Assembly (NCBI GenBank): GCA_964423925.1
Contig: CAYRGQ010000004.1
Span: forward strand, 32,103-96,102
Length of the DNA: 64,000 nucleotides
Origin: CAYRGQ01 sp964423925
GTDB taxonomy: Bacteria; Bacteroidota; Bacteroidia; Sphingobacteriales; Sphingobacteriaceae
Direction: 5' to 3'
This document shows, piece after piece, positions 1 through 8,079 of the stretch. A program made the translations under genes and the position numbers. Each line of letters starts with the position of its first letter. The stretch's first letter is position 1. Under the pieces are notes generated by a model. It did no database searches, had not been told where the DNA came from, and saw nothing but the letters and a program-made list of their open reading frames with translations.

Positions 1-2
1 AT

Positions 3-236
3 CGCGCGGTAAAGCGAATGATGCTGGATTATATTTTTCAGTACGTTTCCGACGTGTTTTTCCATGTCGGATCCGTCAACATTCGTTCACAAAAAGCCAT
101 GGAACGCCTGGGGGCCCTGAAAATTGGCGAACAAGAGGTAGCCTACTTTGGGGAGGCGCCAAAACACAATTTTGTCTATCGTATCTCTAAATTGGAATGG
201 GAGGAAGGCACGGCCGGTGGAGAAGCTGTGCAGTAG
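3..236 (+). CDS. GNAT-family N-acetyltransferase, C-terminal part (cut by window start)
   Basis: The open frame runs in from the left window edge (Arg-Ala-Val-Lys-Arg before the first Met at 18), so only the last 77 residues are visible. The stretch V-G-S-V-N-I-R-S-Q-K-A-M-E-R-L-G-A is the typical GNAT motif in which the Asn and the following helix pack against the pantetheine of acetyl-CoA, seen in RimJ/RimL-like acetyltransferases. It is followed by the usual tail ending in a strand that contains Tyr-Arg-Ile. The substrate cannot be inferred from this fragment. It converges on rimK, whose stop lies 9 bp away. The Met at 18 is internal and should not be taken as the gene start. Confidence 0.8.
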   Translation, partial: RAVKRMMLDYIFQYVSDVFFHVGSVNIRSQKAMERLGALKIGEQEVAYFGEAPKHNFVYRISKLEWEEGTAGGEAVQ

Positions 237-244
237 TCGCTTTC

Positions 245-1171
245 TTATAGCTTCTGGCCCGCTTTTCCGCTCGTGCGCTTCTTAATGCCTGTTTTATTCG
301 CGTATTGCTTTTCCAGGAAGGAAATCACTTCCCCCGCAATATCTTTCTGGGTTGCCTTCTCGATTCCTTCCAGGCCGGGTGATGAGTTCACTTCCAATAC
401 AAGTGGCCCACGGTCAGAGGGAATCATATCCACTCCGCACATCGTAAGTCCCAATTCGGATGCCGCACGCAGTGCCGTTTCGCGCTCTACCTTGTTCAGT
501 TTGACCAGTTCGGATGTGCCGCCGCGGTGCAAATTGGACCGGAAGTCGCCTTCCTTGGCCGTACGGCGCATGGCACCCACCACCTTGCCACCGACTACGA
601 ACGCACGGATGTCCGTGCCTTTTGACTCTTTTATAAACTCCTGGATAAGGATGTTCTTTCCCATGCCGTAGAAGGCCTCGATGACCGAGGATGCCGCCTT
701 CTTGGTTTCGGCGAGTACCACGCCGATACCCTGCGTACCCTCGAGCAATTTGATGACCAGCGGTACGCCGCCTACCATCCGAATGAGGTCGTCGACATCG
801 CGCGTGCTGCGTGCGAAGCCCGTTATCGGCAAGCCGATGCCCGCGCCCGATAGGATCTGCATGCAGCGCAACTTGTCGCGCGAGCGGGTGATCGCCTGGC
901 TGGGATTAGCGGATAGCACACCCATTATTTCAAATTGGCGTACGATGGCCGAGCCGTAGAATGTGACAGATGCGCCAATGCGCGGGATGATGGCGTCAAT
1001 GTCGGACACATCCTGGCCTTTGTAATGTATGCTGGGTTTTCCCTGTTGGATACCTACATAGCATTGGCGATGGTCAAGTACGACGCATTCGTGCCCGTGT
1101 TGTTGCGCGGCTTCGACGAATCGCTTGGTCGAGTACAGATGTTTCGCAGTGGAGAGAACAGCTATCTTCAC
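245..1171 (-). CDS. rimK: RimK-family ATP-grasp glutamate ligase
   Basis: This is an ATP-grasp ligase of the RimK family, which in E. coli and Pseudomonas adds glutamates to the C terminus of ribosomal protein S6 (family knowledge). From the GTG at 1171 it is 308 aa, matching the roughly 300-aa family length, and it begins V-K-I-A-V-L-S. The ATP-grasp core is visible as L-I-Q-E-F-I-K-E-S-K-G-T-D-I-R, with the metal-binding E-V-N-S-S-P-G-L-E-G-I-E near the end. A longer frame opens at an ATG at 1288, but it would overlap rimB by 41 bp and add about 39 His/Ser-rich residues unlike the family, so I prefer the GTG. It is the last gene of a leftward purM-rimB-rimK set, 76 bp after rimB. The true acceptor here is unproven; S6 is an inference. 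Confidence 0.87.
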   Translation of the reverse strand: MKIAVLSTAKHLYSTKRFVEAAQQHGHECVVLDHRQCYVGIQQGKPSIHYKGQDVSDIDAIIPRIGASVTFYGSAIVRQFEIMGVLSANPSQAITRSRDKLRCMQILSGAGIGLPITGFARSTRDVDDLIRMVGGVPLVIKLLEGTQGIGVVLAETKKAASSVIEAFYGMGKNILIQEFIKESKGTDIRAFVVGGKVVGAMRRTAKEGDFRSNLHRGGTSELVKLNKVERETALRAASELGLTMCGVDMIPSDRGPLVLEVNSSPGLEGIEKATQKDIAGEVISFLEKQYANKTGIKKRTSGKAGQKL

Positions 1172-1247
1172 GTGATTATTTGTTTTTGAGTGCGTATGGA
1201 AAACAAACGCGTGAGCGCTTTGTTCTCGACTTCCGTGGTGGTGGGGG

Positions 1248-1682
1248 CTAAGCGTTGGTGGAGAGATTGAATTTTCCGACGTCGACAATAAACTTGCCGC
1301 GTATGAACGACCTGCCGAGCAACATCGGAAAGCGCATGCCCGAGCGATCCCGTAGTGATAATTCGATATCGAACATCTCTCCGAACATGTATATCCGGGT
1401 TAGAATGACGTATCGGTGCTCAAGTTGTCCGAACGAGTTTTTAATCGTTCGCTCCGCATGCAGGGGCATGATGCAGGTATGATGGCCGCCCGGGTAGCCT
1501 TCTTCCAGGGGTCGGAAACTCACATAATTCTGGCCGCCGCGTGTCACGAGTTCGATCGCGCGGCAATGCAGTACCGATGTACGGGCTCCGGTGTCAACTT
1601 TTGTCCGAATGCCCGTCAGGCTGAGCTCGGGGATGTCAACTTTTTCGCGCCAACCGATATGCCGAAGTGTGGTCATTGCCAA
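1248..1682 (-). CDS. RimB-like retropepsin-type protease (PF05618 'Zn_protease' family)
   Basis: A 144-aa protein of the family once called ATP-dependent zinc protease and now seen as retropepsin-like. The motif V-D-T-G-A-R-T-S at residues 29-36 is the classic Asp-Thr-Gly active site (Asp30). Near the end, the hydrophobic strand followed by L-L-G-R-S-F is the second half of the retropepsin fold. In Pseudomonas the RimB member of this family acts with RimK in S6 glutamate-tail modification and trimming (from memory), and here the gene sits directly upstream of rimK, which supports the same pairing. Its start lies 6 bp after the purM stop, so it is probably cotranscribed with purM. No RimA-like small partner is visible nearby. 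Confidence 0.8.
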   Translation of the reverse strand: MAMTTLRHIGWREKVDIPELSLTGIRTKVDTGARTSVLHCRAIELVTRGGQNYVSFRPLEEGYPGGHHTCIMPLHAERTIKNSFGQLEHRYVILTRIYMFGEMFDIELSLRDRSGMRFPMLLGRSFIRGKFIVDVGKFNLSTNA

Positions 1683-1688
1683 TAAAAG

Positions 1689-2867
1689 TTATCGGTAAAC
1701 GAATTCGCCGTGTGCGGACCGGATCGTCACCTGTCTGTTCGGGGCGGATTCGACACGTCCGACAATCTGGGCATCGATGCCGAAGCCCTGTGAAATGGAA
1801 ATGATGTCGGTGGCGATTGCTTCTGGCACGTAAATTTCCATCCGATGCCCCATATTAAATACCTTGTACATTTCCTGCCAGTCTGTGTTGGACTCGGCTT
1901 GTATAAGTCGAAACAAGGGAGGCGTATCGAATAGGTTGTCCTTGATGACGTGCACGTTGTCGACAAAGTGCAATACCTTCGTCTGCGCGCCGCCACTACA
2001 ATGCACCATCCCGTTGATTTGCTTGCGGTAGCGATCGAGCACTTGCTTGATGACTGGCGCATAGGTGCGCGTGGGCGACAAGACCAGCTTTCCAGCGGGA
2101 ACCATTTGCCCGTTGCCCACATCGATGGGGTCGGATAATTGCTTTGAACCCGAAAACACCAATTCGTAGGGCACTGCCGGGTCATAGCTTTCGGGGAAGG
2201 TGGTTGCAATGGTTTTGTTAAACACGTCATGCCGAGCTGACGTCAAACCGTTCGATCCCATGCCGCCATTGTACTCACGTTCGTAGGTGGCTTTGCCGTA
2301 GGAGGCCAAGCCTACGATGACGTCGCCAGGTTGGATCCTATGGTTTGAAACCACCTCGTCGCGACGCATGCGGCAGGTCACGGTGCTGTCTACGATGATC
2401 GTTCGGACGAGGTCGCCTACGTCGGCAGTTTCGCCCCCCGTGGAATAAATGCCGATGCCCAGCTCGCGCAACTCGGACAGGATCTCTTCCGTGCCGTTAA
2501 TGATTTCGGCAATTACCTCTCCGGGTATTAAATTCTTGTTTCGGCCGATTGTCGACGACAGCAGGATGTTGTCGGTGGCTCCCACACAGAGCAGGTCGTC
2601 GAGGTTCATGATGATGGCGTCCTGCGCAATACCTTTCCATACCGAGCGGTCGCCGGTTTCTTTCCAATAAATATACGCTAGCGAGGATTTTGTACCGGCC
2701 CCATCCGCATGCATGATGTTGCACCATGCGTTGTCACCAGCAAGGATGTCGGGGATAATCTTGCAAAATGCTTTTGGGAAAAGTCCCTTGTCAATATTTT
2801 TGATCGCAGCATGGACGTCTTCCTTACCCGCAGAAACGCCGCGTTGGTTGTATTTTTGATCTGACAT
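1689..2867 (-). CDS. purM: Phosphoribosylformylglycinamidine cyclo-ligase (AIR synthase)
   Basis: PurM closes the imidazole ring of purines: FGAM plus ATP gives AIR. The 392-aa length and sequence fit the longer Bacteroidota form. Early residues include H-A-D-G-A-G-T-K-S-S and D-D-L-L-C-V-G-A, the conserved AIR-synthase signature around the metal/phosphate site. The later G-G-E-T-A-D-V-G-D-L and the S-G-G-A-Q-T-K-V segment are the remaining family blocks. It lies 24 bp after speA on the same strand but also has its own -7 box (TATCTTTG at 2882-2875), only about 8 nt before the ATG, which would make the transcript leaderless or nearly so. It is followed at 6 bp by rimB. Confidence 0.95.
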   Translation of the reverse strand: MSDQKYNQRGVSAGKEDVHAAIKNIDKGLFPKAFCKIIPDILAGDNAWCNIMHADGAGTKSSLAYIYWKETGDRSVWKGIAQDAIIMNLDDLLCVGATDNILLSSTIGRNKNLIPGEVIAEIINGTEEILSELRELGIGIYSTGGETADVGDLVRTIIVDSTVTCRMRRDEVVSNHRIQPGDVIVGLASYGKATYEREYNGGMGSNGLTSARHDVFNKTIATTFPESYDPAVPYELVFSGSKQLSDPIDVGNGQMVPAGKLVLSPTRTYAPVIKQVLDRYRKQINGMVHCSGGAQTKVLHFVDNVHVIKDNLFDTPPLFRLIQAESNTDWQEMYKVFNMGHRMEIYVPEAIATDIISISQGFGIDAQIVGRVESAPNRQVTIRSAHGEFVYR

Positions 2868-2874
2868 GTCTTGG

Positions 2875-2882
2875 CAAAGATA
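2875..2882 (-). promoter_or_regulatory. -7 promoter box for purM
   Basis: On the minus strand this reads TATCTTTG, a perfect match to the Bacteroidota -7 consensus TAnnTTTG. A TTTG copy lies 24 bp further upstream (2910-2907), one base beyond the usual 19-23 bp gap. The box ends only 7 nt before the purM ATG, so initiation here would give an almost leaderless mRNA. Confidence 0.5.
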
Positions 2883-2891
2883 GGGAAGAAT

Positions 2892-4289
2892 CTACTGATA
2901 CCCCAACAAACGGAGTACCTGCTTGCTATTTTGCTCTTCACCGAATACTTCGAAGTTGAAAGTCTCGTCGCGGTTGCGGCGTACCAATACGTGCTTGGGG
3001 GATGGCAGCAGGCAGTGGTGGATGCCGCCATATCCGCTTAGTACCTCCTGGTATGCGCCGGTGTGGAAAAAGCCGAGATACTGCAGCTTGCGGGTCTTCG
3101 GCATAAATACGCTGTTAATATGGGCCTCTTGGCTATAGTAATCCTGTCCGTCGCAGGTAATACCGCCGAGGTTAACCCGTTCGTATTCGGAGTCCCAGTT
3201 GTTGATGGGCAGCAGGATGTACTTTTGATTCAACGCCCATACATCGGGTAGGTTGGTGATGAACGATCCGTCCAGCATTAGCCACTTCTCGCGATCGTTC
3301 TGCTGCTTGCGGCCGATGACCTTATAGAGAATACCGGAAGCTTCGGCGACGGTATACTTGCCGAATTCGGTAATTATATCGGGCTCCATGACGTCGTGAA
3401 CCGCGCAGATTTGCTTGATCCGGTTGACGATTTCGTTGACCATGTACTCATAGTCGAAGTCATGTACCAGCGAATCCTTAAAGGGCATGCCTCCGCCGAT
3501 ATCCAAGGTGTCAAGCTCGGGGTTGATTTTTTTGAACTTACAATATAACGTAACGTATTTCTCCAGCTCCGTCCAGTAATAGGGCGTGTCGGAAATGCCT
3601 GAATTGATAAAGAAGTGCAACAACTTCACCCTGAAATTGGGATTAGGCGCAATTTTGTTGTTGTAAAAATCCAGGATGTCTTCTAGACGAATTCCCAACC
3701 GTGACGTATAAAAAGGCGAATCCGGCTGCTCTTCCGCCGCGATACGAATGCCAAGGTTGCACGGCTCATCCAGCTCAATCTCGTCGTCATAGAGGTTAAA
3801 TTCCTCTTTGTTGTCCAATACCGGAATGATATTCTTAAAACCGTCGTGCAGCATATCGATGATGTACTGCTTGTATTGGTAGGTTTTAAACCCGTTGCAA
3901 ATCACGGTAATTTCCTTGTCCACCACGCCTTTCTTCTCTAAGGCGTCGATCATTGGCATGTCAAACGCGGACGAGGTTTCCAAGTGAATATCGTTCTTGA
4001 GTGCTTCCTCCACGACGTGCTTGAAATGCGAACTCTTCGTGCAGTAACAGTACTTATAACTGCCCCTGTAGTTATGCTTCAGTATGGCAGTTTGGAAAAG
4101 GATTTTGGCCTGTTGGATTTTCTTACTGATAATGGGGAGGTAGGTAAACCGCAGCGGCGTACCGTACGTTTCGATCATCTCCATTAAGTTCAGGTCATGA
4201 AAGTACAACTCGTCGTCGATGATGTCAAATCCATCTTGGGGGAAACCTACGCTGAGGTCAAGGAACTCCTGGTAGCTCTGCATTTTCAA
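2892..4289 (-). CDS. speA: Arginine decarboxylase, PLP fold type III
   Basis: A 465-aa PLP-dependent decarboxylase of alanine-racemase fold (fold III), of the short type annotated as arginine decarboxylase in Sphingobacteria and Flavobacteria. It would make agmatine, the entry into polyamine synthesis. The likely PLP lysine is Lys85 in Y-C-Y-C-T-K-S-S, replacing the Y-A-L-K-A-N of DAP decarboxylase. The glycine block L-D-I-G-G-G-M-P-F binds the cofactor phosphate, and N-S-G-I-S-D and the late catalytic-domain segments follow the family order. Substrate assignment is by family resemblance; a related basic amino acid or polyamine precursor cannot be excluded. Divergent from argS across 286 bp, with its own -7 box at 4466-4459, and probably read through into purM. 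Confidence 0.82.
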   Translation of the reverse strand: MKMQSYQEFLDLSVGFPQDGFDIIDDELYFHDLNLMEMIETYGTPLRFTYLPIISKKIQQAKILFQTAILKHNYRGSYKYCYCTKSSHFKHVVEEALKNDIHLETSSAFDMPMIDALEKKGVVDKEITVICNGFKTYQYKQYIIDMLHDGFKNIIPVLDNKEEFNLYDDEIELDEPCNLGIRIAAEEQPDSPFYTSRLGIRLEDILDFYNNKIAPNPNFRVKLLHFFINSGISDTPYYWTELEKYVTLYCKFKKINPELDTLDIGGGMPFKDSLVHDFDYEYMVNEIVNRIKQICAVHDVMEPDIITEFGKYTVAEASGILYKVIGRKQQNDREKWLMLDGSFITNLPDVWALNQKYILLPINNWDSEYERVNLGGITCDGQDYYSQEAHINSVFMPKTRKLQYLGFFHTGAYQEVLSGYGGIHHCLLPSPKHVLVRRNRDETFNFEVFGEEQNSKQVLRLLGYQ

Positions 4290-4458
4290 TTTCTCAGTAT
4301 CTCTTATATACGGTAAACCAATTACTCTGCAAGTTGTTCATTGCATTCGTGGACAAAACAGCCCCCAGGAGCGAGTGCAGCTACGCGAGGAACTCCTCCA
4401 CCATCATCTTTCAATAAAATAAACACTTGTGAAAAACACCGTGTTTCTATAAGTTTGG

Positions 4459-4466
4459 CAAAGATA
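4459..4466 (-). promoter_or_regulatory. -7 promoter box for speA
   Basis: The minus strand reads TATCTTTG here, a full TAnnTTTG match, about 170 nt upstream of the speA ATG in the divergent speA/argS spacer. No clear -33 TTTG is seen at the right distance. The implied 5' leader of roughly 160 nt contains no open frame that I can support. Confidence 0.45.
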
Positions 4467-4502
4467 TGTTTTCGGCATGAGATTGTATAGCTGTCGTACT
4501 TT

Positions 4503-4534
4503 TTTTACGGTTTCCTGTTTATTCAATAGCTTTG
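4503..4534 (+). promoter_or_regulatory. Promoter for argS
   Basis: The box TAGCTTTG at 4527-4534 fits TAnnTTTG. It is preceded at 20 bp by a T-rich TTTT at 4503-4506 in place of TTTG. The argS ATG is 41 nt downstream. It faces the speA promoter across a short spacer. Confidence 0.5.
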
Positions 4535-4575
4535 CCGGCGCCAGGCGAGTAGCTTGGAATCTTTAACAGAAATAA

Positions 4576-6360
4576 ATGGCTACTGAAATAGAATCGAAAC
4601 TTGCTGGGTGCGTGCTGAAAGCCGTGAAAGATCTCTACGGCGCAGAACTGTCCCAAAACCAACTGACATTCCAAGAAACAAGGAAAGAATTTGAGGGCCA
4701 GTTGACGCTGGTCACCTTTCCCATTACGCGCTTGTCGCGAAAGTCGCCCGAGCAAACCGGTACCGAAATTGGTGAGGTCCTCCAGGAGCGTATTCCCGAA
4801 ATCGCTTCGTTCAACGTTATCAAAGGTTTTCTTAACATTAGTTTTTCGGAGCGCTATTGGATTGATTTATTTACCGAAGTTATCCGGGCAGACGATTTCG
4901 GACGTTTCCCCGCGAAAGGGAAGAAAGTTATGGTCGAATATTCTTCGCCCAACACCAATAAGCCCCTGCATCTGGGCCACATCCGAAACAACCTGTTGGG
5001 GTATTCAGTGGCCGAGATCCTCAAAGCAAACGGATACGACGTGATCAAGGCCAACTTGGTCAACGACCGTGGTATACACATTTGCAAATCCATGCTGGCC
5101 TGGCAGCGCTGGGCCGAAGGAGAGACGCCGGAGAGCATTGGCCTAAAAGGCGACCACCTCGTGGGTAAATACTATGTGGTGTTTGACAAGGCGTATAAGC
5201 AGGAAGTTGACGAGCTCAAGGCCCAAGGCCTCAGCGAGGAAGAGGCCAAGCGCAACGCACCCCTAATCAAGGAGGCACAGGCCATGTTGCAACGATGGGA
5301 GGCGAACGATCCGGAAGTGAGAAAGCTGTGGGAAACGATGAACGGCTGGGTGTATCAAGGTTTCGACAAAACCTATCAGCGACTCGGTGTTGATTTCGAC
5401 AAGTATTATTATGAATCCGATACCTACCTGTTGGGCAAAGACCTCATTCAGGAAGGGCTGGATTCGGGTGTCTTTTTCCGTAAGGAGGACAATTCGGTAT
5501 GGATCGACCTAACTGAGGATGGCCTGGACGAGAAGTTGGTGTTGCGTGGCGACGGTACGGCGGTTTACATCACACAAGACTTGGGCACAGCCCAATTGAA
5601 GCACGACGATTTCGATACGGACCAGTCTATGTACGTCGTGGGCAACGAGCAAGACTATCACTTCAAGGTGTTGTTTTTAATCCTCAAAAAACTTGGCCGG
5701 CCATGGGCTTCTGGGCTGTACCACCTGTCCTATGGGATGGTGGATTTGCCGTCGGGCAAGATGAAGTCGCGGGAAGGGACGGTGGTCGACGCCGATGACC
5801 TGATGGACGAAATGTTCGATACCGCGAAGACGCGTACCGAGGAATTGGGCAAGACGGGAAGCCTAGCACCCGAGGAGAAGGAGAAATTGTATGAGATGAT
5901 CGGCATGGGGGCCCTTAAATACTTTCTCTTAAAAGTGGAGCCTAAAAAACGGCTGCTTTTTGACCCAAATGAGTCCATCGATTTTCAGGGACATACCGGG
6001 CCATTCATCCAATACACACACGCACGTATTCAATCCGTCCTTTCCAAGGGCGATTTCGACGCCAAGCAGCCTGCTGCCAAACCTGCCGGCATCAGCGTAC
6101 ATGAGCAAGAGCTTATAAAGGAGCTAGGCAAATACCCGACTGTAATCGAAGTGGCGGCTGAGGCTTTTAGCCCAGCGCACGTGGCTAACTACGTATACGA
6201 AGTGGCCAAACTATATAATAAATTCTACCACGAGGAAGTAATCCTTAAAGCCACCGATGAGGCCACGAGGAATTTTCGACTTCAGCTATCCAGTGTGACG
6301 GCTTCAATCATTGCTCGCGGTATGCGTCTGCTTGGCATTGATGTGCCCAACCGCATGTAA
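4576..6360 (+). CDS. argS: Arginyl-tRNA synthetase
   Basis: Class I aminoacyl-tRNA synthetase charging tRNA-Arg, 594 aa, full length. The N-terminal tRNA-D-loop-binding (Add-1) domain is followed by S-P-N-T-N-K-P-L-H-L-G-H, whose H-L-G-H (residues 132-135) is the HIGH motif. The KMSK-equivalent loop reads M-K-S-R-E-G-T. The protein ends with the DALR anticodon-binding domain, closing in the typical L-L-G-I-D-V-P-N-R-M. It has its own promoter in the spacer shared with divergent speA, an arrangement that places an arginine consumer beside arginine charging. The response regulator gene starts 33 bp downstream on the same strand and is probably cotranscribed. Confidence 0.97.
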   Translation: MATEIESKLAGCVLKAVKDLYGAELSQNQLTFQETRKEFEGQLTLVTFPITRLSRKSPEQTGTEIGEVLQERIPEIASFNVIKGFLNISFSERYWIDLFTEVIRADDFGRFPAKGKKVMVEYSSPNTNKPLHLGHIRNNLLGYSVAEILKANGYDVIKANLVNDRGIHICKSMLAWQRWAEGETPESIGLKGDHLVGKYYVVFDKAYKQEVDELKAQGLSEEEAKRNAPLIKEAQAMLQRWEANDPEVRKLWETMNGWVYQGFDKTYQRLGVDFDKYYYESDTYLLGKDLIQEGLDSGVFFRKEDNSVWIDLTEDGLDEKLVLRGDGTAVYITQDLGTAQLKHDDFDTDQSMYVVGNEQDYHFKVLFLILKKLGRPWASGLYHLSYGMVDLPSGKMKSREGTVVDADDLMDEMFDTAKTRTEELGKTGSLAPEEKEKLYEMIGMGALKYFLLKVEPKKRLLFDPNESIDFQGHTGPFIQYTHARIQSVLSKGDFDAKQPAAKPAGISVHEQELIKELGKYPTVIEVAAEAFSPAHVANYVYEVAKLYNKFYHEEVILKATDEATRNFRLQLSSVTASIIARGMRLLGIDVPNRM

Positions 6361-6393
6361 CAGAAGACTACGAAAAGCATACACAGCAAGGCT

Positions 6394-7767
6394 ATGGCTC
6401 AGATACTTTTGGTCGAGGACGATAACACGTTCGCCATGATTCTAGAGGGATTTCTCAAGAAGAAGTCCTTCGGCGTTGAGGTTAAATACAGCGTCAAGGG
6501 TGGGGTGGACGCCCTGCGCAACGGATCATATGACCTACTGTTGCTGGATTACCGCCTAGGGGACGGTACCGGGATGGACGTCTTGGACGCAATGCGGGCC
6601 ACTGAAATCCAGATTCCGGTCATCATCATGACGAGCTTTAATGACGTACGCACGGCGGTGAAAGCGATTCGTCAGGGAGTGTTTGACTATATTACCAAGC
6701 CAGTAAATCCTGACGAACTGCTGATGGTCGTAAACGAAGCGTTGGAAAACGGCACTGCTGAGCCCGAGGCGAAACCGCGGTCACGGACAGTCGCTCGCGC
6801 AATTGCCGATAGCGAGTACGTCGAGGGCGCAAGCGCGGTCGCGCGTAAGATGCAAGACTATATTTCGCTTGTCGCCCCGACTGATATGACGGTGCTAATT
6901 CGCGGCGAGAGCGGCACGGGAAAGGAATATGTCGCACGTTCGATCCACCGTCAGAGCTTGCGCGCAGATAAGCCCTTCGTATCCATCGATTGTGGTACCT
7001 TGTCCAAGGAGCTGGCTGCCAGCGAATTGTTCGGACACATCAAAGGCTCGTTTACGGGGGCATTGCAAGACAAAACTGGTCAATTTATTGAGGCCTCTTG
7101 CGGAACGCTGTTTCTGGACGAAGTCGGCAACCTTTCCTATGATGTCCAAGTCAAGCTGCTGCGGGCATTGCAGGAAAAGGTGATCCAACCCGTCGGTGCC
7201 AATAAGTCCATCAAAGTGGACGTGCGCGTATTGGCGGCGACCAACGATGATTTGCCCCAATCGGTAAGCGAAGGCAATTTTCGAGAGGACTTGTATCATC
7301 GCATCAATGAATTTGAAATTTTGGTGCCGGCATTGCGCGACCGTCGTGAAGATTTTTGGGTGTTTTGCAACGTGTTCAGGGAAGCGGCTAATGCGGAGCT
7401 CGGCCGGAACGTGCAGCAACTTTCGCCCGAAGTGGAACAGATCTTCAAAGCCTATGACTGGCCCGGAAACCTGCGCGAGCTTAAAAACGTGATCAAGCGT
7501 ATGGTCTTGCTTACACCCGCTGAAACCGCCGACGTGGACGCCTTGCCCGAAGACATGGTATCGTCTATCGCTACGCCGAAATCGCAGGCACCCGTAATTT
7601 CCGACAACAATCCCGACCTGAAACTGCACAGCGAGGCCCATGAGCGCCAATTGATTCTTGACGTACTTCAAAAAACAAAATACAATAAAAGTAAAGCGGC
7701 ACAGTTGCTGAATATCGATCGCAAAACGCTTTACAACAAAATCGAGAAATATGGGATCGAGCTTTGA
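6394..7767 (+). CDS. NtrC-family sigma-54-dependent response regulator
   Basis: A 457-aa three-domain regulator. The receiver domain (about 1-120) has the acidic pair Glu8-Asp9-Asp10, phospho-acceptor Asp52, Thr80 and Lys102. The AAA+ domain has Walker A G-E-S-G-T-G-K (171-177), the sigma-54 contact loop G-S-F-T-G-A (218-223) and a Walker B around L-F-L-D-E. The C-terminal Fis-type helix-turn-helix includes K-S-K-A-A-Q-L-L-N-I-D-R-K-T-L-Y. The contact loop has Ser in place of the usual Ala of GAFTGA. No histidine kinase is adjacent, so its partner is elsewhere. It sits 33 bp after argS, which suggests cotranscription. Target genes are unknown. Confidence 0.93.
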   Translation: MAQILLVEDDNTFAMILEGFLKKKSFGVEVKYSVKGGVDALRNGSYDLLLLDYRLGDGTGMDVLDAMRATEIQIPVIIMTSFNDVRTAVKAIRQGVFDYITKPVNPDELLMVVNEALENGTAEPEAKPRSRTVARAIADSEYVEGASAVARKMQDYISLVAPTDMTVLIRGESGTGKEYVARSIHRQSLRADKPFVSIDCGTLSKELAASELFGHIKGSFTGALQDKTGQFIEASCGTLFLDEVGNLSYDVQVKLLRALQEKVIQPVGANKSIKVDVRVLAATNDDLPQSVSEGNFREDLYHRINEFEILVPALRDRREDFWVFCNVFREAANAELGRNVQQLSPEVEQIFKAYDWPGNLRELKNVIKRMVLLTPAETADVDALPEDMVSSIATPKSQAPVISDNNPDLKLHSEAHERQLILDVLQKTKYNKSKAAQLLNIDRKTLYNKIEKYGIEL

Positions 7768-8079
7768 CGGCAATTAGGCCTTCCGACCCTAACCAATTTC
7801 TTTTCATTGCCGTACACGTGGGGTGTAGCCCCATTAAGCAAGACTCGAGCAGCGTCGCCGTTTGTCTTGCTTGGTTTGCCCGAATTCCGTTCTGGCGCTT
7901 TATTTTTTCAATATTTTTATAAAAATTTCCAATCCGCTATAAATCGTTTAACGATTGAAGTGGATTTTTGTGAAAATGTTTAAGAAATACAGACAGAATT
8001 ACTAATTTTGCGACTTATAAAAATACAGGCGTTTAGGTCGTTATAGATTAGGTATTTCAATCATCAGTTTTCTTATATC
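7768..8079. other. Intergenic region between the NtrC-type regulator and serC
   Basis: 312 bp without a supportable gene. It holds a 9-bp inverted repeat (AAGCAAGAC at 7836-7844 and GTCTTGCTT at 7864-7872, 19-nt loop) that could end the regulator transcript although no T-run follows directly. A short TGGGG/CCCCA stem (7819-7833) lies just upstream. An AT-rich tract from about 7900 leads into the serC promoter. Confidence 0.5.
8003..8010 (+). promoter_or_regulatory. -7 promoter box for serC
   Basis: TAATTTTG fits TAnnTTTG, 69 nt before the serC ATG, at the end of an AT-rich tract. A convincing -33 TTTG is not present at 19-23 bp; the nearest TTTG (7967-7970) is 32 bp away. Confidence 0.45.

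Noticed and set aside
6895..7773. Leftward 292-aa frame across the NtrC-type regulator
   Set aside because: Antisense shadow of a well-supported three-domain regulator; no recognised motif.
7836..7872. 9-bp inverted repeat after the NtrC-type regulator as a strong terminator
   Set aside because: The loop is 19 nt and no T-run follows, so I only mention it within the spacer and do not call it a terminator.
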